DNA of 28,684 nt, taken from contig NWUY0300010595.1 of NCBI GenBank assembly GCA_004151065.3, forward strand, positions 6,540 to 35,223, given 5' to 3'. The notes below the pieces were generated by a model. It ran no database searches and was not told the origin of the DNA. It was given only the letters and a program-made list of their open reading frames with translations. The position numbers were made by a program, and so were the translations under genes. Source of the DNA: Larix sibirica. Its lineage: Eukaryota; Streptophyta; Pinopsida; Pinales; Pinaceae. Numbering within the stretch: position 1 is the stretch's first letter; every line of letters begins with the position of its first letter. Positions 18,001-28,684 of this stretch are shown piece after piece.

Positions 18001-20574
18001 GCTCCCTCCATGATTTGTACAACTATGATTCCACATGTATACTCCCTTGTTAAAACACATTGTACTTCTTTTCACCCAATCTAATCTTCACAAGTTTATG
18101 TATCTATGTATTATAAGTAATGCATTTTTATTTTTCTCATAAATCAAGGTTACATCCACACTTGGATGGGGTATTGTTGGAGATGAGATGAGATGCACCC
18201 ATCACACTAATTGTAAATATTCATGGTCACCATTTGGAAATGGAACATGCCATGAGCCACATGCAAGCAGAGTATATAGACAAGAAGGATGACATTCATC
18301 ATATTTTTCCTAGAGGATTCTCGCTAGTAGACTACATGTGGATATGATAGTGATCATTGAAGCCTACCAGTACCACATGAATATTTTCGATGCAAAGGCA
18401 ATGGAGGTAAATGTGAAAACTGAATGGGTAGGTTGGAATAGGACATAGTGCCAAGACTAGCCCTCAACCTCTCACATGAGAATAATATCATTAGTACACA
18501 ACAAATCATGGCAGAGTAATGATGTTGATAAGTGGATTTATGGTTTCCTTTCTCCTCATGATTAACCACAACAACTATATAATGGATCCCTTCTTTGAAT
18601 TTTTTCTTTGATGCAAGAAACACCTCTCAGTAGAGAGGAACTAGAAAACTATTTGGAAAGAGTTATTGTAGGAGAAAAAACTAAGTATTGGGTACGTATT
18701 ATGGTTTTTTAAACTAAACACCTCAAGTAGAAAGTAAGGGAAATGGAAGGGAAGGATCACTAGTCATTGGAAGAATAGCATGAGGCCAACACACGTTAGC
18801 AAATGTCCAAAAGGAAAGTGTCGGCCACCTAATCATAAGACCCTCCACGAAGCTAAAACACAACAAACATAAACCACAAGCAAAGTAAAAAAAGGCTAAA
18901 CACATTGTGCATGGATTTTAAGGCATTCATAAGGCCTCCATTGTATACTATCTAAATAATTTGGAGGAAAAGGTTGTGGATTGCAAGGAAAACACTAGAA
19001 ACAAGATTTTTATCAAGACCTTTCCAATCTCATACCAGAAAAGGGATTCTCAAGATGTAGGAACACATAGTATTCCTTATTTAGGGAACTCTACTTCATA
19101 GTAAAAACTTGATGACTTGCCACCTCGATTTAGCTTTAGAGAGAATCAATCCACTTATTAAATAAATTAAAGTAAAACTTGCAACAACTAAATGTTAAAT
19201 ATCAATTTTTATTGTAATCCCACCAAGATTCAAACTAGGCTTTACAAAATAAAGAATAAGGAGAAGGAGAAGAATACCAGGTTCACGAGGACCCCAATAC
19301 TCTCGCTCTTTGGACCAAGAGGAAAAAAAACATGCATATTCATAAGTTGAACTCTACCTTTGTGTTTACATCTTTTATGTTTTATTTCAAAAAATTTAGA
19401 AATCTTGAACAGGTTTCATTTCACAAGTGTTTCAACTTGGTTTTGATAGAATGTAAATGCCAACAATTAAGATAACGAGTTTCATTTAACAAGTGTTTCA
19501 ACTTGGTTTTGATAGAATGTAAAAGCCAATAATTAAGATATGCCATATATGCTACTTTTGCAGATTTTTATGTAACTATAGAGGGAAGAATAAATTCCTA
19601 TAATTTCAACTTCTGCTTATGATAATGCTCAAGCAAATATCTTAATACATCATATTAGAGAATTCATGTTGATGTTTCTTTACTAAATCACCCTCTTGTG
19701 CATGTAAGTGTTCTTTTACCACCTATTAGGTTTAAAACTATTTACATCCAAAATTTTGGTTACCCCTCAAATATATATTGGGGAAAGGATTACCCACAAC
19801 CATAAAAGTATGAAAGAACCATTTTAGGCTTTTAAACATTAACTAACATCATTTATTAGATTATGAGAATGAATATAATATAATATAATAATTTGGACAT
19901 TCCTATATTGAAGATGAGATATTCCCTATTATAAAATTATAAAGTTATTATGCCTTATTATATGATTATAAAGTTATTTTATTATAAAGTTATTATGCCT
20001 TATTATATTATTATAAAGTTATTTTATTAAAATTGATGTAAATTTACAATTTTAATCCAAAGGTTCTTCCATCTTTTTAAAACTATGTTATATAATTAAG
20101 TCTAATTATTTAGTCATCAAATTTGATCTAGTTTTTATAATTTATTTTATCTTTTAGTGTATATTGTTATATTTTAATTTTTTTCCTTAAAAAATAAATC
20201 TTTACACTATACGATATAATTTGGTAGATTTTTGTTTAAATTGTTATTTTTTTTGAGATAATAAAATAATGGTTAAAAATAGAGAGTGATTTTGTTTTTA
20301 CCTCCCCCTAAATTGGTGAAATAAATGCTTAACATTTGTAATTTGAACGTGATGAAGTGGTCAAACTTGTAAGAGTAATCATAAATAATGTTAGAATAGC
20401 AGCCTCATCATACCCCTAAATGTTTTGGAAACAATTATGGAATGGTTTACAATTCAAAAGTTCACTAGTTCATACTTCAAGGTAGAATTCAAGGAGTTAG
20501 TGCATTCCCTACTTGAACACTAAAATAGGGTTTCGGTCTATAGATCAAGATCACAATTTCTAAGCAAAACACGT

Positions 20575-21345
20575 GGTTTTAATTGGCCACAATTATGGTA
20601 TGTTGGCCACAATTAAAGTGTTTTGGCATTTTGTTTCAAGATTTAGTGGATGATCAACTTGAGTTTATCACTTAAAACAATAAGGGTTGGGTTCTAGGAG
20701 TTATAATGACCTACATCCCTTGGGCGATTCAATTTCAGATTAATGGGATTCACTATTGAAATGAAATGAAGTTTGGAAGAAGTTAAAGACTCTATTTTAT
20801 AAGACCAACAAAAGTTAGGATATGTGTTTTGACAAAGAGTTTCTTTTTCGTGATCCTATCTCCTTGACATAATGGAAAATTATCTATCTCAAGTGAAGGA
20901 GATTCAATGGAAATTGGGGGAACACGGAATGACTTTTTGAAGAAAAATGGTCATCTCATAGAACTAATTTTAGTGAACTTGAAGACACCTTGTGATGTTT
21001 TGTGTTTCACACCATGTGTTCATTGGGATTCCAAAAATTATAATGTCAAGGATTATACTTTTGACTTTTTATTTTTTCCAAATAAGGCACATAAAAGTAT
21101 CTTAATGTAGGGAAACTTGAAGTTGAGCAACATAGCCATTTACTTAACGGAAAAGGTCAACAAAACTATCAAGAAAGTCATCAAGCAGAAAATCAAGAGA
21201 AATAATGGGATTGCATAAACCAAACCATCAAGAAGAAGCATGGAGATCATTCATAGAATAAGAAAGATAAGAAGAACAAGACATATCATTATTGAGGTAA
21301 ATTACGACATATGGAGAAAGGCTTGTTGGTAGAAGACTAAAAACC
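20575..21345 (+). pseudogene. Copia gag remains (duplicate of 15120-15890)
   Basis: Identical by eye to the left copy, including the ruined knuckle (21284-21325) and the open frame at 20907-21110. See 15120-15890 for the domain evidence. Likely an assembly duplicate. Confidence 0.8.
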
Positions 21346-21494
21346 TTAAAGATAATGTCAAGAAGCTTGAAGGGGATGTGTTGACTAGATGGTCAACCAA
21401 ACTTGCAAGACTAAATTCTAAAAGTTAAGGTAAATAACCACATTTTTTTGTTAGTTATTTTGAGGCAGTGCATGCTCACACTTCTTAAAGTTAG

Positions 21495-21686
21495 TGGATA
21501 GTCGACTCTAGTTGAACTCATCACATAGCTAAAGATGCTTCACTCTTTTCTTCAGTGAGTAAGGATCCAAATAAGGAAATCTTTGTGGCTGATGATTATT
21601 CACTTGTTGTTGTTGGTTGTGGTAAAATTGAATGTTCAGAAGGTGCAAGCATTGATGTTTTAGCATGTACCATGTTTGAGTGTTAA
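21495..21686 (+). pseudogene. Copia protease remains (duplicate of 16040-16231)
   Basis: Same W-I-V-D-S-S-stop-T-H-H sequence and same TAA end as the left copy. The active-site Gly is lost and the next codon is TGA. Likely an assembly duplicate. Confidence 0.85.
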
Positions 21687-22048
21687 TCTGTTCCTTGTAC
21701 ATAAACTAACCTAGATTGGGAAGAATGTTGAATTTTGGCTAGATCCTTTTGTTGTGAAATATATGGATAACAATTTCATTATTGTTGATGAGGGTATTCT
21801 TGATCCTAAGGAGAATCTATATAAGTTTTGTGAATTTCCCACAAAATATATAGGTCTTGATGCACTCATAGAAAATATTGATGATCGGAGAAAAAAATGG
21901 CATGAAAGATTAAGACATCAAATTTTCCAAATTATGAAGCTGATGGTAAACTAACATAATAATGGTTATTAGACTATCTAGGGTTGTTCCCCTTGATGGT
22001 GTATGTGAAAGGTTTGTTTGAGGGAGGGAGTGCTAGAATACCTTTTTA
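21664..22048 (+). pseudogene. Copia GAG-pre-integrase remains (duplicate of 16209-16593)
   Basis: Contains the same open frame (21754-21954) with LYKFCEFPTK and WHERLRH, and the same frameshift before the final copia segment. Likely an assembly duplicate. Confidence 0.85.
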
Positions 22049-22068
22049 GATATAGTTGGTATTTGAAA

Positions 22069-23420
22069 GTTATGTCAATACTTCGAAATGGGAAGCATCT
22101 AGAGCCTAAGTTTAAAGGGTATGTCCTCAAGGTAGATGGATAGTTGTGATTTCAAGGGAGGATGTAGATCATCAAAGAAGGATATATTCAAATAACTATC
22201 ATAAAGGAATCCCATAGAGAACTTTACTATGTGCACACTATTGTGAAAAATATATATGCGGACATGACGAAGCTCTTATTTTAAGCATCTTTGAAGTGTG
22301 TAGTCCAATATGTCACTAAATGCTTTGAATGCCAGCAAGTAAAGACCAATCACCACCACTTGTCCAAATGGGAAGCCATTTCCATGGATTTTTTCATGGG
22401 ATTGCCTCTCACATTAACAAGGCATTATGCCATTTTGGTCATAGTTAATGAGCTCATCAAAATTGCTTATTTTAATGAAGTTAATGAACTTATGGCATTG
22501 TTGATGTGGAATGAGTATTTATAAGTGAGAATAATTGTTTCATGGGCTAAAAAGGAGATCATATAAGATAAAGAATTTTGATTTACTTATGGGTTTTGGA
22601 TTGGTTTCCAGTTAGCACTTTGGACTTAATTGAACTTAAGCATTGCTTATCATCTTGAAACAGATGGGAAACAATGAAATTTAATCAAGTGATGGGGATC
22701 ATGGTTAGGATGTGCATCATGGACCAATAGAATTATTTGGAAAAGTATTTACCTTTGGTGGAATATCTTACCATAAAAATTACCATATATCTATTGGGAT
22801 GCCTCCTTGTGAGTGTTTGTATAGAAGGACATGCAGGTCATCATTGAGTTGGAATAGGTTGCACTAAGTGATAGTAGGAGTAGAATTGATACAGGAGATG
22901 GAAGAATAGGTGATTCAAATTAGGCAATGGCTAAAGTAAGCACATGATAGATAGGGGAGTTATATAGATGCACACCAAATTGATGAAAGTTATAATTTCA
23001 AAGATAATATTTTTATTCATATCAAGCCTAGTAAAATTATCATTTGGTTTTGGAAGGGTACATTGTTGTTAGCTTGATTTATAGGGCCATTTAAAATCCT
23101 TGAATAAATTAGACCATTTTCTTACCGCCTTCCACTTCCACCCACTTGCAAAAACCTCATAATTTTTTTCATGTACCAATATTATAACATTATGTAGCCC
23201 ATTAATCTCATAAACTTTAGTGGAAGATATTGAAGGTTTTAGACTAGGGCACCTACATAGTCAAACCATCTTGTATATTGGCTTAGAAGGTTTGAAATCT
23301 TAGGCACTATTTGGTGGACAAAGTTAAGGTCTAATGGGTCAAATATAGCCTAGGCTATTCTACATGGGAGGATGGAGAGATCATCTATCGAGATTATTAT
23401 AACTTTGGGACAAAGTTTCC
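22069..23420 (+). pseudogene. Gypsy integrase and chromodomain remains (duplicate of 16614-17965)
   Basis: Same sequence as the left copy, including the open frame at 22291-22524 that carries CFECQQVK and SMDFFMGLPLT, and the chromodomain-like end at about 23270-23420. Here the contig continues past the LTR start, so this copy shows the natural right-hand neighbour. Likely an assembly duplicate. Confidence 0.88.
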
Positions 23421-23435
23421 TAAAGGGTGGGTGTA

Positions 23436-24153
23436 TGTAATGCCCCACATTTTGATTTCAATGATTGGACTATATTATGGCTTATTTTGTTATTTAATTT
23501 ATTCCTTTATGTTGGACTCATTTAAGCTAATAAAACTATTGATATGAGGACATTTGTACCTACCTAATGGATAATGTATGAGTTTTACTATTTTAAGTTC
23601 TTAATGATGGTAGTGATGAGTTTCCTTTAAACGTGCAAATTAAAGTGAAACTTTTTGCATGGATAATAGCTCAATATATATTGTGAATGTGTAACTAATG
23701 CAATGCATATGGTAGAAAAAAATGATTTGTTTACATTGAATGCAAGCACATAACATTGTTTATAGGATGAAATTGTCAAAAGGTTATGCAAGGAGATGTG
23801 TTTTTGGTAATCTAATTTATAAGTTAATGAGATAGACGGTAGTGAAATAACTATAGCATTGAGGTAACATTGATGTCAGGGAGATCATACGGGTATTTGT
23901 ATGCTTTTAAGCATTATTTTATGATATAATTATTTTTTCCAAATATTGCCATAATATGTGATTAAGTGCAGTTTTGGTAGGATGTGTAGTTTTCCATACT
24001 TGTTATTCGATGATGTAGTTTTGATAACAATAGAAACTGCATAGTGTGATTGATGTTAGAATGTTGATCCTATTTATATTAGGATAGGTGGAGGTTTTTC
24101 TAACCAAGTATCTTCTAAAACCTAGAGTCATGGGAGGGTTGTGTTATCTATAC
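23436..24153 (+). mobile_element. Gypsy 3' LTR, start defined, end not found
   Basis: The LTR starts TGTAATGCCCCACATTTTG, after a polypurine-like tract at 23422-23431. The following AT-rich, non-coding sequence fits LTR composition. I could not find a matching 5' LTR in the window, so neither the end nor a target-site duplication can be placed; the right boundary given is only where the next duplicated segment starts, and the LTR may be shorter or longer. A TATATA-containing word at about 23674-23683 could be its promoter, but this is weak. Confidence 0.45.
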
Positions 24154-24328
24154 CCCCTAGATGCATAATAGCAACTATGTATTTCCTTTTGGGGAAATTA
24201 GCTTGATTTAGTCAATATTTCACCTTTGAGTTATATGTGGAGTTAGATCAATATAATCGATGCTCCAACGTATTACAACAAAAGAAAGGGCAAGAGATGG
24301 AAGATCCATGTAGGCTTTTACCCGAAGG

Positions 24329-24583
24329 ATGATTTTGAGTCAATTAGAGATCTTAAGAGGGATTGAATGCGATATTTTTAATTTCCATACCTACTTCCTA
24401 CCATGTTTAAAACATTTGTTTAATTCCATTATGAAGAATTTAAGTATAATGATAAATGAGGGCATAATTTTTACGACTTTGCTTAATATGCATTATATGG
24501 TGATGCATCGACCGAACTTAATGTTAGCACAATTAACTATGAACACTTCAGGGTTGTGCTTTAAGAGCATTGCCTTTTTATAG
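24329..24583 (+). CDS. Unrecognised 84-codon frame, probably chance
   Basis: Starts MILSQLEILRGIEC and ends KSIAFL. No motif, signal peptide or domain is visible. It lies downstream of the gypsy LTR start and might be within LTR or flanking DNA. It recurs identically at 26606-26860, which is explained by the duplicated segment and is not evidence of selection. Confidence 0.12.
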   Translation: MILSQLEILRGIECDIFNFHTYFLPCLKHLFNSIMKNLSIMINEGIIFTTLLNMHYMVMHRPNLMLAQLTMNTSGLCFKSIAFL

Positions 24584-25186
24584 TCTATACATGGGATATG
24601 TGTGTGTTAGCTACTCTTACATACATAGAGAGCTTACACCATTATGCTTTCATAAATACATTATTTATTAATGTATGGGTTATTAATTAATAAATAAATA
24701 ATTTAGTTAATTTTTTTAAATTATATTATATAAAGATAAATATTTTATGGTGAGATAACAATTCAATAAATTTTAGTTGGTTTGTATGAAGGATTTTAAA
24801 GGTAGATAAAAGTGCAATTCAACAATTGTTGAAGGCGTGGTTGAAGGTTAGATAAAAGCATCAATGGCAGTGAAAATGTTAAAAATTAATGAGACAAAAG
24901 AGAAAAAAAACAAGGATCTAAATAAAACTAAAAAATGAAAATAGGAGAAAAAACTAGGAATGTAAATGAAAGGTCGGTCTCTTATCTTTCTGATTACCCC
25001 CTTCGACAATTGATCTCAAAGGGATTATACTTTTTCTATGCAAGAGGGAAAAATCCATAGAATCATGAACTACATTGTAATCTAAGATTTCCAACATAAA
25101 ACACTGAGCAACCATTAAAAACATGTTTTCTCATTTGAGTTTCCAAGATAAAATCTATATGTCAATTATATGATGGATTTTATTTA

Positions 25187-25444
25187 GTGGTAACCTCTTA
25201 TAAGCATTTGATATGTTTCCTTATTTACATTTACTTTATTTTTTTTAGTATGTCAATAGTTTTATGGAAGAATTCTAGTTGTAATGATAGTCAATTTATT
25301 GAGAATTCCATTTTTCATTATAAACTGACAAATGTTAACAACAACTTTGAATTATCTATAGTTCATTACATTGAGAGTAGGAAGGTGCTTATAACTCATG
25401 ATGGGGGACATGTTGTAGTTTGTCATGTTCGTCACATTACATAA
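25187..25444 (+). CDS. Unrecognised 85-codon frame, probably chance
   Basis: The first ATG frame begins MVTSYKHLICFLIYIYF, a hydrophobic stretch produced by T-rich DNA, and ends HVRHIT. The second half (IVHYIESRKVLITHDGGHVVVC) is a little more protein-like and could be an old transposon remnant, but I cannot name a family. It recurs at 27464-27721 through the segment duplication. Confidence 0.15.
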   Translation: MVTSYKHLICFLIYIYFIFFSMSIVLWKNSSCNDSQFIENSIFHYKLTNVNNNFELSIVHYIESRKVLITHDGGHVVVCHVRHIT

Positions 25445-26429
25445 GGTAACGTTTCTATGTCAACTCATAACTTATCAAAAATAAAAAGTAATTAAAAAAT
25501 ATTAAGTGAGCTCATAATATAAAAATTAAAACCAGCATAGATCCAAAATAAAATTACACTTCAAGAAATTGAATCCCTTTAAGTGCTTAATAGATCTTGG
25601 TATAAGATAACTCTATACTCTGAAATTTGAAATCAAACACTATATTGTCATATAACCATTGTAATTTAATAGTTGAATTGTTAAATTTATTTGCAAATAA
25701 TGACACAAGAATATGATTAAATTTGTTTTCAAAGAATAACAGGAATATGATTAATTGTGACCGTTCGCTGGCAAATCATTACTTAAGGAGACAACTCATT
25801 GTTATATGAGGTTGTTAGATGGCAATAAATGGTTGAAAGAGGTCATTGCTCAGGAATTAATTGTTAAAGGACTTCGTTGAGTGTTGGACAACCACACTCG
25901 GCAAATTCCTTGAGCTAGAGGACTATACTCACCTCAATTAACAAAAAAGTACATTCAAAAGTCGCACAAACTATACCTCTCTCCCTAGCTAAGGCCATGC
26001 CAAGAAGAAATTTCAAACCTTTTGTTGATGTTTATTCCTCTGATCAATTTGGCATTTTGAATCTCCTTTGTGTGATCGTATCAAACGGAGTGAATTCGTT
26101 TCATTCATCACCTTTTTATGAAGCCATTCCTCACATGGTTTAACTAACAACCATATTCACGTGTACTAATGCATTTCCATTTCACATATATGGTTTGAAT
26201 CATGGCCAACCCATATATGAGTAATGAATATAAAGTTGGAATTAATCCATATGTGTAATGAAGGGTGTCTAAAGTTTGAATTAGAGTTTTTTATTTATTT
26301 TTTAATGGTTAAAGAAATGTTATAGTTTATAGATCATAAGAGATTTATCTTAAATTTGGATCCAATTTTTTGAAATATAATTTTTTTATCTTAAATTTTT
26401 TACACATAAAAAAAAAATACACCTCAAGA

Positions 26430-26430
26430 N
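26430..26430. other. Single N: second contig junction
   Basis: One N between the left and right copies of the 2.25-kb repeated segment, the same arrangement as at 18000. Confidence 0.9.
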
Positions 26431-28684
26431 CCCCTAGATGCATAATAGCAACTATGTATTTCCTTTTGGGGAAATTAGCTTGATTTAGTCAATATTTCAC
26501 CTTTGAGTTATATGTGGAGTTAGATCAATATAATCGACGCTCCAACGTATTACAACAAAAGAAAGGGCAAGAGATGGAAGATCCATGTAGGCTTTTACCC
26601 GAAGGATGATTTTGAGTCAATTAGAGATCTTAAGAGGGATTGAATGCGATATTTTTAATTTCCATACCTACTTCCTACCATGTTTAAAACATTTGTTTAA
26701 TTCCATTATGAAGAATTTAAGTATAATGATAAATGAGGGCATAATTTTTACGACTTTGCTTAATATGCATTATATGGTGATGCATCGACCGAACTTAATG
26801 TTAGCACAATTAACTATGAACACTTCAGGGTTGTGCTTTAAGAGCATTGCCTTTTTATAGTCTATACATGGGATATGTGTGTGTTAGCTACTCTTACATA
26901 CATAGAGAGCTTACACCATTATGCTTTCATAAATACATTATTTATTAATGTATGGGTTATTAATTAATAAATAAATAATTTAGTTAATTTTTTTAAATTA
27001 TATTATATAAAGATAAATATTTTATGGTGAGATAACAATTCAATAAATTTTAGTTGGTTTGTATGAAGGATTTTAAAGGTAGATAAAAGTGCAATTCAAC
27101 AATTGTTGAAGGCGTGGTTGAAGGTTAGATAAAAGCATCAATGGCAGTGAAAATGTTAAAAATTAATGAGACAAAAGAGAAAAAAAACAAGGATCTAAAT
27201 AAAACTAAAAAATGAAAATAGGAGAAAAAACTAGGAATGTAAATGAAAGGTCGGTCTCTTATCTTTCTGATTACCCCCTTCGACAATTGATCTCAAAGGG
27301 ATTATACTTTTTCTATGCAAGAGGGAAAAATCCATAGAATCATGAACTACATTGTAATCTAAGATTTCCAACATAAAACACTGAGCAACCATTAAAAACA
27401 TGTTTTCTCATTTGAGTTTCCAAGATAAAATCTATATGTCAATTATATGATGGATTTTATTTAGTGGTAACCTCTTATAAGCATTTGATATGTTTCCTTA
27501 TTTACATTTACTTTATTTTTTTTAGTATGTCAATAGTTTTATGGAAGAATTCTAGTTGTAATGATAGTCAATTTATTGAGAATTCCATTTTTCATTATAA
27601 ACTGACAAATGTTAACAACAACTTTGAATTATCTATAGTTCATTACATTGAGAGTAGGAAGGTGCTTATAACTCATGATGGGGGACATGTTGTAGTTTGT
27701 CATGTTCGTCACATTACATAAGGTAACGTTTCTATGTCAACTCATAACTTATCAAAAATAAAAAGTAATTAAAAAATATTAAGTGAGCTCATAATATAAA
27801 AATTAAAACCAGCATAGATCCAAAATAAAATTACACTTCAAGAAATTGAATCCCTTTAAGTGCTTAATAGATCTTGGTATAAGATAACTCTATACTCTGA
27901 AATTTGAAATCAAACACTATATTGTCATATAACCATTGTAATTTAATAGTTGAATTGTTAAATTTATTTGCAAATAATGACACAAGAATATGATTAAATT
28001 TGTTTTCAAAGAATAACAGGAATATGATTAATTGTGACCGTTCGCTGGCAAATCATTACTTAAGGAGACAACTCATTGTTATATGAGGTTGTTAGATGGC
28101 AATAAATGGTTGAAAGAGGTCATTGCTCAGGAATTAATTGTTAAAGGACTTCGTTGAGTGTTGGACAACCACACTCGGCAAATTCCTTGAGCTAGAGGAC
28201 TATACTCACCTCAATTAACAAAAAAGTACATTCAAAAGTCGCACAAACTATACCTCTCTCCCTAGCTAAGGCCATGCCAAGAAGAAATTTCAAACCTTTT
28301 GTTGATGTTTATTCCTCTGATCAATTTGGCATTTTGAATCTCCTTTGTGTGATCGTATCAAACGGAGTGAATTCGTTTCATTCATCACCTTTTTATGAAG
28401 CCATTCCTCACATGGTTTAACTAACAACCATATTCACGTGTACTAATGCATTTCCATTTCACATATATGGTTTGAATCATGGCCAACCCATATATGAGTA
28501 ATGAATATAAAGTTGGAATTAATCCATATGTGTAATGAAGGGTGTCTAAAGTTTGAATTAGAGTTTTTTATTTATTTTTTAATGGTTAAAGAAATGTTAT
28601 AGTTTATAGATCATAAGAGATTTATCTTAAATTTGGATCCAATTTTTTGAAATATAATTTTTTTATCTTAAATTTTTTACACAT
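26431..28684. repeat. Segment repeated after the second N, right copy
   Basis: Same sequence as 24154-26407, with C at 26538 where the left copy has T (24261). It contains the same two unrecognised open frames (26606-26860 and 27464-27721). It continues to the window end, so new sequence would appear only beyond about 28706. No gene, RNA or identifiable element is seen in it. Confidence 0.93.

Larger units (their letters stand above)
18001..23454. repeat. 5454-bp segment, right copy
   Basis: Same sequence as 12546-17999 at offset 5455, with C at 18034 where the left copy has A (12579). Its contents are the unassigned frame at 18318-18765, copia gag (20575-21345), protease (21495-21686), GAG-pre-integrase (21664-22048), gypsy integrase and chromodomain (22069-23420), polypurine-like tract (23422-23431) and LTR start (23436). 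Stops and frameshifts recur at the same places, so these are not independent copies of the elements. Confidence 0.95.
24154..26429. repeat. Segment repeated after the second N, left copy
   Basis: 24154-26407 matches 26431-28684 at an offset of 2277, with one difference found (T at 24261, C at 26538). The match reaches the window end, so the full overlap may extend to 26429. Contents: an 84-codon frame (24329-24583) and an 85-codon frame (25187-25444), neither recognisable, plus AT-rich non-coding DNA. The unit may be gypsy LTR continuation in its left part. As at 18000, unmerged contig overlap is the simplest explanation. Confidence 0.93.

Noticed and set aside
12546-23454. Reading the two 5454-bp copies as the LTRs of a giant element or as a recent segmental duplication
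   Set aside because: They contain internal protein domains, lack LTR-type ends, and are separated by exactly one N, which fits unmerged contigs far better.

Overview
The window looks like repeat-rich, gene-poor nuclear DNA of a seed plant. It is AT-rich, has no bacterial-style coding density, and carries decayed remains of typical plant transposons: a plant LINE ORF1 with a DUF4283-type domain and CCHC knuckle, a Ty1/copia gag-protease region, a Ty3/gypsy integrase with a C-terminal chromodomain, a tRNA-derived SINE and a fold-back MITE. The age and decay of the elements, the mixed copia/gypsy content and the possibility of one very long intron suggest a gymnosperm such as a conifer. That last step is inference. 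No intact protein-coding gene is visible.

Layout. 1-950: AT-rich, with short two-copy tandem duplications. About 1000-2156: the only GC-richer, non-repetitive-looking segment. It has a TATATAA box (1779-1785), a candidate leader exon ending near 1996, a T-rich candidate intron (1997-2104) and a 52-bp candidate exon (2105-2156) followed by GTAAGT. If this is a real 5' gene end, everything to the right may be intron. 2375-2614: fold-back MITE. 3700-4202: broken LINE ORF1. 4480-4652: SINE. 4653-9700: AT-rich DNA with little I can identify. 9730-9910: doubtful trace of a gypsy reverse transcriptase N-terminus. 10030-11220: two diverged copies of a roughly 0.55-0.6 kb unit, followed by the longest single ORF (110 aa), which I do not recognise.

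12546-17999 and 18001-23454 are the same 5454-bp sequence twice, separated by one N (18000), with one base difference found near the start of the second copy. Likewise 24154-26407 and 26431-28684 are the same 2254-bp sequence, separated by a segment ending in one N (26430), again with one difference found. Both look like overlapping contig ends that were placed side by side instead of merged. If so, the real locus is about 7.7 kb shorter (roughly 20.95 kb) and every feature in these segments is counted twice.

The repeated 5.45-kb unit holds the most informative biology. A decayed copia gag, protease and GAG-pre-integrase region (about 15120-16593) runs directly, in the same orientation, into a decayed gypsy chromovirus integrase and chromodomain (about 16614-17965), then a polypurine-tract-like stretch and the first bases of a 3' LTR (TGTAATGCCCC, 17981). 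The LTR continues in the second copy from 23436. The gypsy protease, RT and RNase H, and the copia integrase, RT and RNase H, are missing between the two parts, so this is a composite of two superfamilies. All reading frames are interrupted; nothing here is expected to be mobile. I found no sign of a new functional system.
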